From positions 1-10,485 of the forward strand of contig SLQI01000100.1 in NCBI GenBank assembly GCA_007131535.1: DNA of 10,485 nucleotides, in the 5' to 3' direction. Both the position numbers and the translations under genes were made by a program. Shown one piece after another: positions 1 through 7,019 of this stretch (the stretch's first letter is position 1; each line of letters starts with the position of its first letter). The DNA comes from Balneolales bacterium. Its GTDB lineage: Bacteria > Bacteroidota > Rhodothermia > Balneolales > Natronogracilivirgulaceae. The notes below the pieces were generated by a model. The model did not search any database, was not told the origin of the DNA, and saw nothing but the letters and a program-made list of their open reading frames with translations.

Positions 1-299
1 CCTGGAATGAATTCGCAAATCGCCTCGGGCAACGGGAGCTGCCGCGATTGGATGATCTCAATGGTGGATATGCTTACCGCCTGCCGCCACCGGGCGCTGT
101 CGTTGAAGATGGGGTACTGCATGCCAATGTATCCTATCCCGGTCTCGCTATTCGCTTTACTACCGATGGCAGCGAGCCCGGCCCGGAATCTGAGCAGTTT
201 GATCAGCCCGTGGAACTTTCGGGTGATGAAGAGATCAGGCTGCGTAGCTTTGACTCCAATGGACGTGGCAGCCGAACGGTTCAGGTATCCAATCCGTAA
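1..299 (+). CDS. GH20 beta-N-acetylhexosaminidase, C-terminal end (5' truncated)
   Basis: This is the last 98 codons of a gene that begins before the window; the reading frame starts at base 3 and stops with TAA at 297-299. The product would be a glycoside hydrolase family 20 exo-enzyme that removes terminal beta-linked N-acetylglucosamine/galactosamine residues, normally in the periplasm or on the cell surface. The first visible residues (WNEFANRLGQRELPRLDDL, then YRLPPPGA) match the segment that closes the GH20 barrel. They are followed by a beta-rich chitobiase/hexosaminidase C-terminal domain with the typical IRFTTDGSEPGPES stretch (roughly residues 50-70 of the visible part) and an ending rich in short strands. 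The catalytic Asp-Glu pair lies upstream and cannot be seen. An in-frame TTG at 48 could be mistaken for a start, but the conserved residues extend before it. No clear terminator hairpin follows; the next gene is convergent. Confidence 0.82.
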   Translation, partial: WNEFANRLGQRELPRLDDLNGGYAYRLPPPGAVVEDGVLHANVSYPGLAIRFTTDGSEPGPESEQFDQPVELSGDEEIRLRSFDSNGRGSRTVQVSNP

Positions 300-365
300 G
301 GCACTGCCACTTTTCTAACAGGCACTTATTACCAAGCCCTCCAGGCAAAGGCAATCTTTAATCCA

Positions 366-1211
366 CTAAACCGACTTATTTACAATCAGTTTCTGGGGTA
401 GGCTTTGCTCCATCACCCCGACCCCGAATAATGCGTAGTCGTATCGGGCGGGATCTTCCGGGTTGAGTTTTCGGAGAACATCGGTCAACTCGCAAACAGC
501 CTTCCAGTCGTTTTGTTTGCGGGTTAACAGTCCGAGCCGGCGGCTGTGGCGGGCTACATGCACGTCCAGTGGAATTTTCAGCTCGGCGGGGGACATGAAG
601 TTCATCAATCCGGTATCAACGGGGCTGTTGTTGCGGATGGTCCACCGCAGGTACAAGTAGAGCCGTTTACAGGAACTGTTTTTTTCGGGGTCGGCTATGT
701 GTTTGCGTGAGCGCTCCGGAAGATCCGGGGCAAGATTGAAGAACTGTTCCCGGAAAACGGATATCAACTCGCGGTTGAGTCGCAGTGAGAGCTGGTAGCA
801 ATGTGCCCAGAAATACTCCGGATCGCCGAAACGGTGCAACATGTGTTGCATCAACATAATCAACCCGTAAACATCTTCCGGTTTGAAGGTGCGGTGTTTG
901 AAATCAGTAAACCGGTCGGCATCCGAATCGCTGAAGTCGGCTATGAATCCGGAGGGGGAGTCTCCCATTCGTGCGAGCAGATCACCCACTTTCCGTATGA
1001 CGATATCCCGGCGTCCCCAGGCCATCAGTGCAGCGAAAAATCCGGCAATCAGCCGGTCGATCCGGTCATCATACTGATACATGAACCTCAACGGATCGGC
1101 ATCGATATACTCCGGCTGCTCAATTTGGTCGGCCAGCTCATCGAGTACAGGGCCGAGTTGTGCCAGTTGTTTTTTGCCGGCGGCTCTTAGCGGTTTGGAA
1201 CGTGCGGACAC
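366..1211 (-). CDS. TIGR02757 / DUF2400 family protein
   Basis: The 281-residue product matches the uncharacterised TIGR02757 (DUF2400) family found mainly in Bacteroidota and relatives; its biochemical function is unknown. Conserved family blocks appear in order: FKHRTF (about 104-109), KRLYLYLRWTIRN (182-194), the PLDVHVARHSRRLGLL block (214-229), an ELT helix (241-243), and the C-terminal DPARYDYALFGVGV (253-266). It is predicted soluble, with no signal peptide or membrane segment. The start is GTG at 1211, one base after the MutY stop. A GAGG sits too close to the GTG to act as a normal ribosome site, and the first internal Met is residue 44, inside the apparent conserved region, so translational coupling to mutY is likely. 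The helical PLDVHV...LGLL...DPARYDYALFG layout resembles helix-hairpin-helix DNA glycosylase folds. With mutY next door this suggests a nucleic-acid role, but that is inference. Confidence 0.85.
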   Translation of the reverse strand: MSARSKPLRAAGKKQLAQLGPVLDELADQIEQPEYIDADPLRFMYQYDDRIDRLIAGFFAALMAWGRRDIVIRKVGDLLARMGDSPSGFIADFSDSDADRFTDFKHRTFKPEDVYGLIMLMQHMLHRFGDPEYFWAHCYQLSLRLNRELISVFREQFFNLAPDLPERSRKHIADPEKNSSCKRLYLYLRWTIRNNSPVDTGLMNFMSPAELKIPLDVHVARHSRRLGLLTRKQNDWKAVCELTDVLRKLNPEDPARYDYALFGVGVMEQSLPQKLIVNKSV

Positions 1212-1212
1212 C

Positions 1213-2292
1213 TCAGATCAACAATTGATTTTGGAGTGCTTCGGTTAACTTTCGGTTGGCTTTGGGGAACGGATAGTCGCCAAGCTCGTCGGCTCGCACC
1301 CACTTAATTTCGGTACTGCTCACCGGCCGGGGGGTGCCCGAGGTGATACGACAAAAATAGGCTCGCATCCGGATAGAAAAGTGCGAATAGGCGTGCTTCA
1401 ACTGCATGAATGGTTGTTCAACCAACACATCGACCCCCAGTTCTTCCCGAAGTTCTCTTGCAACGGTTTCTTCAATAGACTCACCGACCTTTTGTTTGCC
1501 ACCGGGAAACTCCCAGAGTCCGCCCAGCATCGCATCTTCAGGTCTTTTTGCAATAAGCAGCCGGTGGTAATCATCACGGATGATTCCGATACCGATTTCA
1601 TGATGCGGCCGTTTTTTAGCGGGTGATTTATAGGGCACTTCATCAGTGCGCGCTGTCTTGAAAGCGACGCATTCACCGGCAAGCGGACACAGGGTGCAGG
1701 AGGGGTTTTTCGGAGTGCAGATTGTAGCGCCGAGCTCCATGATCGCCTGGTTGAAATCACCGGGATGTCGCCGGGAGATCATTTCAGCGGCGGCGGACTC
1801 AATATGCTTTTGTGTGTCACGCTTGCGGAGGTCACCGTCCAGACCGTGGTAGCGGGCCAGAACTCGTTGCACATTTCCATCCACTACGGGGCAGGGTTGA
1901 TTGAATGCGATACTGGCAATTGCAGCCGAGGTGTAGGGGCCGATGCCTTTCAGCTTTTGAAGTTCATCCGCTGTTTCGGGCAGTTTCCCACCATAATCCG
2001 AGACAACTACCTTGGCGGCCGAGTGCAGGTTACGAGCCCGGCTGTAATAGCCCAGACCTTCCCACAATCTCAGCACTTCCTGCTGATCCGCCCGGGCGAG
2101 ATAATGAACGGTGGGAAAAGCTTCAACGAACCTGCGGTAATATGGAAGCATTTGATCCACGCGGGTTTGCTGAAGCATAATTTCGGAAACCCATATCAAA
2201 TACGGATCGCCGCTCTCCCGGAACGGAAGACTCCGTTTGTGGCTATGATACCAGTCGAGTAAACGGTCCGTGGGGGAATTATAATCAGTCAC
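1213..2292 (-). CDS. mutY: A/G-specific adenine DNA glycosylase MutY
   Basis: This enzyme removes adenine mispaired with 8-oxoguanine, protecting against G:C to T:A mutation. The 359 residues have the full MutY architecture. The N-terminal glycosylase domain has the catalytic glutamate in SEIMLQQTRV (E37), a helix-hairpin-helix LKGIGPYTSAAIASIAF (114-130) and the catalytic aspartate in VVDGNV (D138). The iron-sulphur loop carries C192, C199, C202 and C208, the same numbering as the E. coli enzyme as I recall it. The C-terminal MutT-like domain recognises 8-oxoguanine and begins near residue 230; it contains a complete Nudix signature (G265 to V287) and a YSHF (302-305) in place of the usual FSH loop. 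The start is GTG at 2292, six bases after the stop of the upstream secreted-protein gene; the stop is one base before the DUF2400 start. It is cotranscribed on position alone, without an obvious promoter or Shine-Dalgarno of its own. Confidence 0.97.
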   Translation of the reverse strand: MTDYNSPTDRLLDWYHSHKRSLPFRESGDPYLIWVSEIMLQQTRVDQMLPYYRRFVEAFPTVHYLARADQQEVLRLWEGLGYYSRARNLHSAAKVVVSDYGGKLPETADELQKLKGIGPYTSAAIASIAFNQPCPVVDGNVQRVLARYHGLDGDLRKRDTQKHIESAAAEMISRRHPGDFNQAIMELGATICTPKNPSCTLCPLAGECVAFKTARTDEVPYKSPAKKRPHHEIGIGIIRDDYHRLLIAKRPEDAMLGGLWEFPGGKQKVGESIEETVARELREELGVDVLVEQPFMQLKHAYSHFSIRMRAYFCRITSGTPRPVSSTEIKWVRADELGDYPFPKANRKLTEALQNQLLI

Positions 2293-2298
2293 AACGGA

Positions 2299-3834
2299 TT
2301 AATCCCGTTCGATTTCCTTAACCGTGATATCTACGGTTAGATTGGAGGCCGCTCCGTACTGGTCGGTAGCTATAACTTCAAAGCTGTGTTCCCCTACCTG
2401 GCGGCGGTGGGGGGTCCAGGTAAATTCGCCGGTGTGTTCATCAATTTCAGCACCTTCGGGCAGATCCACTCCGATGTAGCGTATGAGATCAGGATGCGTG
2501 CCGTCCGGGTCATGCGCTTCAATGGGCAGGGAAAAATCCTCGCCGGCTGATATGGTGATAGGGCGCACCGGTGAAAAACGCGGTGGAGCGTTGAAGCGCC
2601 GAACGTCAATTTCAAAAGAAGTACTGTCGGTCCGTCCGTCCCTTGTTGAGGCGACGATAGTAAAATAATGGCGCCCGGTCTGGTTCGCTGATGGCTGCCA
2701 GTAAAAGCCGTTTCCGCGGATTTCGGCATTATCCACCGAGGAACGGTATCGAAAGCGGATGTCATCAGCCGGGACATCATTTTCAAGCTGAAGAGGAATT
2801 AAAACGGGCCGGGGGTGGGGAATGACGATATCATCGATGGAAGCGAGCTGAATTTCTTCATCATCTGATAACTCCGGTTCATCGGGCAGTTCTGCAAGTT
2901 GGTCTTCTTTGTGTAACTGGAGTACTTCATCATCCTCGCTCATCCATAACATGGATTTGGTAACCGCAAAGTAGTTGCCCCGGTTACCATTACGGCGGAA
3001 CTCATAATCCTGCTGATTTTCATCCATGAGCCAGATCTGCCCCTCTTCGGTACGGATAACATAAAGATCATTCCAGAATTCCATTCGCTCAGGAAGTTCA
3101 TCAACCCGTGTATAGAGGGTCATCTCACCATTTGAGCTGTCAACCTGGTATATTCTTCCTTCATCATCAGAAGCCCAAAGCCGGTTATTGGTATAAAACA
3201 AGCGTTCAGCTTCATTCTCAATCCGGATGGAGTCGCCGTCGGCTGAAATGGTATCACCGGATTGCCTGAACGGCTGAATATATTGGTGATCGATAAGTGC
3301 GTACACACGGTTTATGCCACCGGCCAGTGAGCTGATGTGTGCGCCTTCAATCAAATATTTCGGTTCCTGATCAACCGACTCCTCTGAAGCCAAAGAGAGC
3401 AGGCCGAGACCGTCATTTTCCAATGCAATGAGAAGATGAGAACCGATCCGGTGGACATCAAGCGGGTAAGATGGCAGATAGGTGGATGAGTAGACCCCGA
3501 GTATTGAGGTAGGTTCAATTACCGTGAGGCGGTTATCATCGTGGCCGAACAGATAAGCAAATCGTACGTCGGCAACGATTCGGTTACCACGTTTTTCCAT
3601 GCCGGGGTTGGTATACAGATATTCGAGCGTATCGGAACTGGTACGGAAAACGGCCAGCCCCTCATCTTCGGAAAGGGCGTAGAGATGTGCCGGACTCGCG
3701 GAAAGTTCTTTCAGCGCCGGAATTTCCATAGCCGTTTGATAATCTTTTACCAACCGGGGCTGTGCATCAGCATTAAGTACCAATGCTGTTGTGAAGAGAA
3801 CTATGGGGGCTAAAATTCGAAGAAACAGGTGCAT
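2299..3834 (-). CDS. Secreted beta-propeller-like protein with C-terminal Ig/cadherin-like domains
   Basis: The function is not recognised. The 511-residue product starts with a classic Sec signal peptide (MHLFLRILAPIVLFTTALVL, then NADA before a likely cleavage near residue 25); there is no lipobox cysteine. Residues about 30-310 consist of repeated short strand units of the type LYALSEDEGLAVFRT, VYALIDHQYIQPF, LWASDDEGRIYQVD, LYVIRTEEGQIWLMD and MLWMSEDDEVLQL, which look like propeller blades. An acidic linker (PDEPELSDDEE) follows, then two Ig/cadherin-like modules. The second is the clearer (about 415-508), with AHDPDG, LPEGAEIDEHTGEFTWTP and FEVIATDQYG, as in He_PIG/cadherin-like repeats. 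No type IX secretion C-terminal domain is evident. I chose ATG at 3834 because it overlaps the epimerase stop as TAATG; an in-frame ATG at 3843 would add three residues. It probably acts in the periplasm or outside the cell. Confidence 0.83.
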   Translation of the reverse strand: MHLFLRILAPIVLFTTALVLNADAQPRLVKDYQTAMEIPALKELSASPAHLYALSEDEGLAVFRTSSDTLEYLYTNPGMEKRGNRIVADVRFAYLFGHDDNRLTVIEPTSILGVYSSTYLPSYPLDVHRIGSHLLIALENDGLGLLSLASEESVDQEPKYLIEGAHISSLAGGINRVYALIDHQYIQPFRQSGDTISADGDSIRIENEAERLFYTNNRLWASDDEGRIYQVDSSNGEMTLYTRVDELPERMEFWNDLYVIRTEEGQIWLMDENQQDYEFRRNGNRGNYFAVTKSMLWMSEDDEVLQLHKEDQLAELPDEPELSDDEEIQLASIDDIVIPHPRPVLIPLQLENDVPADDIRFRYRSSVDNAEIRGNGFYWQPSANQTGRHYFTIVASTRDGRTDSTSFEIDVRRFNAPPRFSPVRPITISAGEDFSLPIEAHDPDGTHPDLIRYIGVDLPEGAEIDEHTGEFTWTPHRRQVGEHSFEVIATDQYGAASNLTVDITVKEIERD

Positions 3835-4808
3835 TACAACCATTTATGTCGTTTATACCAGGCTATAGTTTCGGAAACGCCTTCTTCCAGGGTTACTTGT
3901 TGCGCGTAATGTAATTCTCTTTGCGCTTTTTCAACAGCGCAGGTCCATTCCATTACCAGTTCATTAGCTTTGTCGCGATTTATAACGGGATAATGTCCAA
4001 AAACTGATGATGCGCCTTCAATCACACCGGCGGCTCTTTTTACCAGTTTAGGGGAGAGTTTCAGGGAGAAACTCTTACGGCCGAGCTGCCGGGTTATCAC
4101 CTCCTTGATCTGCTCCCAGGTATACAGCTCTTCACTGGAGATAAAGTAAGTATGCACGCCGGGCTTGCATTGTTTGAAGGCCAGCATTATTCCTGATACA
4201 ACATCCCGCACGTGAATCAGCGAAAGCCGAACGGACTTCCCGTCACCAATAATCGGAAAAAGGCCGCGAGAGGCGGACTTAAATACTTGGTAAATTTGTT
4301 CTTCGCGGGGTCCGTAGACTGCCGGTGGTTTCAAAATAGAGACAGATAAGGCCGGGTCGGCGATACGATGGACCATTTCTTCCATTTTCTTTTTGGATTC
4401 ACCGTACATACTTACCGGCATAAGGGGGTCTTCCTCAGTCACCGGCCGGCCGAAACTCGGCCCTGTGGAAGCCAGGGAGGAAAGAATTATTAACTTACGG
4501 ATACCCGCTTTCTGTGCGGTGCGCACTATGTTCTCGGTGGCATCGACGTTGGCGGCATGGAAAGCATCACGGTCGGGCGCACTGGTTCGTGCTGCCAGGT
4601 GGAAAACCACATCGCTGTTTTCCATTCCCTTTTTAAGCGCTTCAATGTCATGCAGGTCGCCTTTAACCCGGGAGATGTTTTTACCGGCAAGCCACTTCTC
4701 ATTGCTGCGGATCAGACAGTTTACCGATTCCACCTCCGGGTTTTGCAATAAATGATCAACTAAATGGCTTCCGATAAATCCGGTTCCTCCGGTTACGAAC
4801 GCACGCAT
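3834..4808 (-). CDS. NAD(P)-dependent epimerase/dehydratase-like extended SDR; candidate ceramide/3-keto reductase
   Basis: The 324-residue product is an extended short-chain dehydrogenase/reductase. The N-terminal Rossmann motif is TGGTGFIGSHL (6-16), VVFHLAA (67-73) is the family's NNAA-type segment, the SS pair (110-111) lies near the catalytic Ser position, the active-site YxxxK is Y135/K139 in YGESK, and the substrate-side motif PPAVYGPRE spans 161-169. The sequence resembles 3-beta-hydroxysteroid-dehydrogenase/dihydroflavonol-reductase-like members more than sugar-nucleotide epimerases. Bacterial ceramide reductases (CerR) come from this broad group, and spt lies about 2.2 kb away, so a reductase of a 3-keto sphingolipid intermediate is plausible but unproven. 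I chose ATG 4808 because it puts the Rossmann strand at the N-terminus, with GGA eight bases upstream. The frame stays open to an ATG at 4904, but the 32 extra residues lack family similarity. It heads the minus-strand operon and is divergent from the GT4 gene. Confidence 0.88.
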   Translation of the reverse strand: MRAFVTGGTGFIGSHLVDHLLQNPEVESVNCLIRSNEKWLAGKNISRVKGDLHDIEALKKGMENSDVVFHLAARTSAPDRDAFHAANVDATENIVRTAQKAGIRKLIILSSLASTGPSFGRPVTEEDPLMPVSMYGESKKKMEEMVHRIADPALSVSILKPPAVYGPREEQIYQVFKSASRGLFPIIGDGKSVRLSLIHVRDVVSGIMLAFKQCKPGVHTYFISSEELYTWEQIKEVITRQLGRKSFSLKLSPKLVKRAAGVIEGASSVFGHYPVINRDKANELVMEWTCAVEKAQRELHYAQQVTLEEGVSETIAWYKRHKWL

Positions 4809-4929
4809 AAATTTCCTATATTTTTGCCCTTCTTTAAACCGGCCATAAAAATTCTGACAGGCCGCAACAATATTCGATGGAATATAGGGCAATATCCCTT
4901 CCATTTAAACCAGACATTATATTTGTATT
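4809..4929. promoter_or_regulatory. Divergent intergenic promoter region with imperfect direct repeat
   Basis: These 121 bases separate the minus-strand SDR operon from the plus-strand glycosyltransferase, so they must hold at least two promoters. On the plus strand a perfect FCB-type -7 element, TATATTTG, lies at 4918-4925; no good TTTG lies at the expected -33 distance. On the minus strand the best candidate is TATTGTTG (plus 4865-4872), one mismatch from TAnnTTTG. TTTAAACCGGCCATAA (4833-4848) and TTTAAACCAGACATTA (4904-4919) match at 13 of 16 positions, 71 bases apart, and could be a shared operator. Function is inferred from position. Confidence 0.45.
4918..4925 (+). promoter_or_regulatory. 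Candidate -7 element TATATTTG before the GT4 gene
   Basis: The sequence matches the Bacteroidota -7 consensus TAnnTTTG exactly. It ends four bases before the GTG start, so transcription from it would begin at or within a few bases of the start codon and give a leaderless or nearly leaderless mRNA. The lack of a Shine-Dalgarno in front of this gene agrees with that, but there is no clear -33 TTTG. Confidence 0.4.
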
Positions 4930-6078
4930 GTGATAAAGTCAGCGCTACCAAAGCGGGTTGCTCTGTTCACCGGTAATTATAACCATATTGCCGACGGGGT
5001 ATCCTTAACACTGAATCGCCTGGTTGCCTATCTTGAACAACAGGGAATTGAAGTATTGGTATTCGGTCCGACGGTAAAACACCCGCCGGTTCAACACAAC
5101 GGCACCTTAATTCCGGTACCGTCTGTTTCAGCACCGGGCCGGCCTGAATATCGCGTATCACTATTTTTCCCGCTACATGCCCGCCAAAAATTGATTGATT
5201 TTAATCCGGACCTGGTTCATATCGCCACACCGGATATTCTTGGATTGCAGGCTATGTGGGTTGCGGTTAATGAAGGATTGCCGGTTGTGAGCTCATTCCA
5301 CACCAATTTTGCCTCTTATCTCAAGTATTATGGTTTCGGAATTCTTGAGCCCCTGTTGTGGAAATATCTGATTTGGTACTATCGCTACTGCAGGGCACTG
5401 TTTGTTCCAACGCCATCTATGAAAGAAGAGCTTGAGCAGCGTGGGGTAGATACCGATCTCAGAATTTGGTCCCGCGGGGTTGAAGTGGACCGTTTCCATC
5501 CTGAAAAGCGCAGTTCGGCATGGAGGGAAAAACGGGGGATCTCCGAACAGGAACGAGCCGTTTTATTTGTATCTCGTCTGGTCTGGGAAAAAAACCTATC
5601 TGCGATAATTGATGTCTTCGGCAGGCTTAATCACAGCGGGGAAAATGTGAAAACCGTTGTTATCGGGGATGGGCCGGCTATGCAGGAAATGCGAACAAAG
5701 CTGCCTCAAACTATTTTTATTGGCGGATTATATGGAGATGCGCTCTCTGAAGCGTATGCTTCATGCGATCTTTTTATGTTCCCTTCTGATACTGAAACAT
5801 TCGGCAATGTTACATTGGAAGCCATGGCCAGTGGGCTACCGGTTGTAGCGGCGAATGCAGCCGGTAACAAAAGCTTAGTGAAACCCGGAGAAAACGGTTT
5901 TCTGGTTGATGCTAATGATTTTGATGGTTTTGCTAAATGTATTAATTTGATAACCTGTGATGAAGCGTTGCACCATTCCATGGCTGTGAAATCACGAAAA
6001 ATGGCCGAACAATATGATTGGCCCAAAGTTATGGAGGCTTTGCTGAATGACTACCATGACCTGCTATCCCGGTTTTGA
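4930..6078 (+). CDS. Glycosyltransferase family 4 (GT-B fold), membrane-lipid type candidate
   Basis: The 382-residue product is a retaining GT4-type glycosyltransferase that moves a sugar from a nucleotide-sugar donor to an acceptor. The N-terminal acceptor domain starts VALFTGNYNHIADGVSLTLNR, with the glycine-rich ADGVS loop, and contains PDLVHIATPD (93-102) and SFHTNFASYLKYYG (122-135). The C-terminal donor domain has FVSRLVWEKN (213-222), VVIGDGP (243-249) and the EX7E motif E289-TFGNVTL-E297 followed by AMASGLPVVAANAAG. The FHTNF...YYRYCRALFVPTPSMKEEL pattern is shared with enzymes that glycosylate lipids (MgtA/SQD2-like: mannosyl, glucosyl or sulfoquinovosyl diacylglycerol synthases) and also with PIM-type mannosyltransferases. 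Donor and acceptor cannot be set from sequence. The only reasonable start is GTG 4930; it lacks a Shine-Dalgarno. Proximity to spt makes a ceramide or diacylglycerol acceptor attractive (inference). A weak hairpin and T-run follow the stop. Confidence 0.92.
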   Translation: MIKSALPKRVALFTGNYNHIADGVSLTLNRLVAYLEQQGIEVLVFGPTVKHPPVQHNGTLIPVPSVSAPGRPEYRVSLFFPLHARQKLIDFNPDLVHIATPDILGLQAMWVAVNEGLPVVSSFHTNFASYLKYYGFGILEPLLWKYLIWYYRYCRALFVPTPSMKEELEQRGVDTDLRIWSRGVEVDRFHPEKRSSAWREKRGISEQERAVLFVSRLVWEKNLSAIIDVFGRLNHSGENVKTVVIGDGPAMQEMRTKLPQTIFIGGLYGDALSEAYASCDLFMFPSDTETFGNVTLEAMASGLPVVAANAAGNKSLVKPGENGFLVDANDFDGFAKCINLITCDEALHHSMAVKSRKMAEQYDWPKVMEALLNDYHDLLSRF

Positions 6079-6106
6079 TACAAATCTGGTAAGTATGAGC
6101 TGTTTA

Positions 6107-6127
6107 TGAATAGCATTCAGTTTTTTT
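6107..6127 (+). terminator. Weak candidate rho-independent terminator after the GT4 gene
   Basis: A five-pair stem TGAAT-AGC-ATTCA (6107-6119) is followed by G and seven T (6121-6127), 29 bases after the glycosyltransferase stop. Position and T-run fit a terminator, but the stem is short and A/T-rich, so efficiency would be low. Confidence 0.35.
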
Positions 6128-6966
6128 GTGAGAATTCTGTGAAATTTCCACCATTTAGTGAGTGTGGTAATAATTGACAACACGATTAGTTTCGAAAGCA
6201 ACCGGTTCAAATTTCTGTAATTTATGTTTTTAATTCAATAACAAACCCGCTGCTATAGAGGTAAAAAAGTACTGATTAAGTTATCCGGTTGTCGACAAAT
6301 TTTGTGAGATCTGATGGCAAGATTGCATTAAAGCAGTCGTTTAATCTGAGAACTTAGCATCTTTTTTTTATCACCGGTATCAATTGTTACTTGAAAATCT
6401 GTGTTGATGCAAAGTGCTGTCGGATGCTTTGAGTTTTCAAGCAGGCACTAATTAAAACTTCCTCTGTTGATTTGTACAACCCCAATACCGGAAACCCAAT
6501 GTAGCGCAGTTGAATAAGCAAAGTTAAGCATTGTTTTCAGTTTGTTTTACCTGCTCAATCCGGAGTCGGTTGTTCAATTTCTAAGCACCACAGTACTTAT
6601 AAAAATAGCGGAATAGAAACAACCTCGGCAAGAATGCAATAGTTTGGCTTGATGCCGTGTTAGATTGGTTATGCATTGTGCCCACAGGTACACCTCATCG
6701 CATCATTGCAAAACAATGTTGACTCGATTGAAAGAAAAATAACATTATCAATTTGAATGAGTGTGTATAAAATGTTACTTATGGGTAATGTCGGTTGTTG
6801 AGTTATTCCCCTAAGATTGTTTGCCAAATTTTAAATTACAATCAGAGTGTGAAAACCTTGAAAATTTTGTGGCTGTATAGTAGTGATGAAAAATCATAAA
6901 AATACCTACATATTGACTAAGGGCGTGTAATAAAGTAACACTACACAAATTGTGGCGTAATGCTGA

Positions 6967-6997
6967 TTTGAACAAAGTATAATTGTACCTATATTTG
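6967..6997 (+). promoter_or_regulatory. FCB-type promoter for the spt operon (TTTG-N19-TATATTTG)
   Basis: TTTG at 6967-6970 and TATATTTG at 6990-6997 are separated by 19 bases, matching the -33/-7 consensus TTTG...TAnnTTTG of the Bacteroidota primary sigma factor. A transcript would begin near 7002-7005, leaving a leader of about 30 bases before the spt ATG. This is the best promoter match in the window. Confidence 0.65.
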
Positions 6998-7019
6998 CAG
7001 GTCAAATTCCCGACAAGCC

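Noticed and set aside
7..318. 103-codon plus-strand ORF
   Set aside because: It lies in a different frame from the GH20 C-terminus at 1-299, whose conserved residues are clear; this one has no recognisable features.
1765..2262. 165-codon plus-strand ORF opposite mutY
   Set aside because: Antisense shadow of conserved MutY codons; its sequence resembles no family and it has no plausible start context.
4809..4904. N-terminal extension of the SDR to an ATG at 4904
   Set aside because: The 32 extra residues precede the Rossmann strand, which normally starts extended SDRs, and would use up the divergent promoter region.
6198..6214. CCGGTTCAAATTTC, similar to a tRNA T-loop
   Set aside because: No matching acceptor, D or anticodon arms could be found around it.
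6671..6742. 23-codon plus-strand ORF rich in Cys and His (MHCAHRYTSSHHC...)
   Set aside because: The Cys/His pattern is suggestive of metal binding, but it is too short, has no ribosome site and no supporting context; chance is likely.
6913..6935. TTGACT followed by TAATAA as a sigma70 promoter before spt
   Set aside because: The spacing is only about nine bases, and the TTTG-N19-TATATTTG element downstream is a much better match for this lineage.
6811..7005. 64-codon minus-strand ORF in the region before spt
   Set aside because: It overlaps the spt promoter, is rich in Tyr, His and Phe from AT-rich DNA, and has no family pattern or ribosome site.
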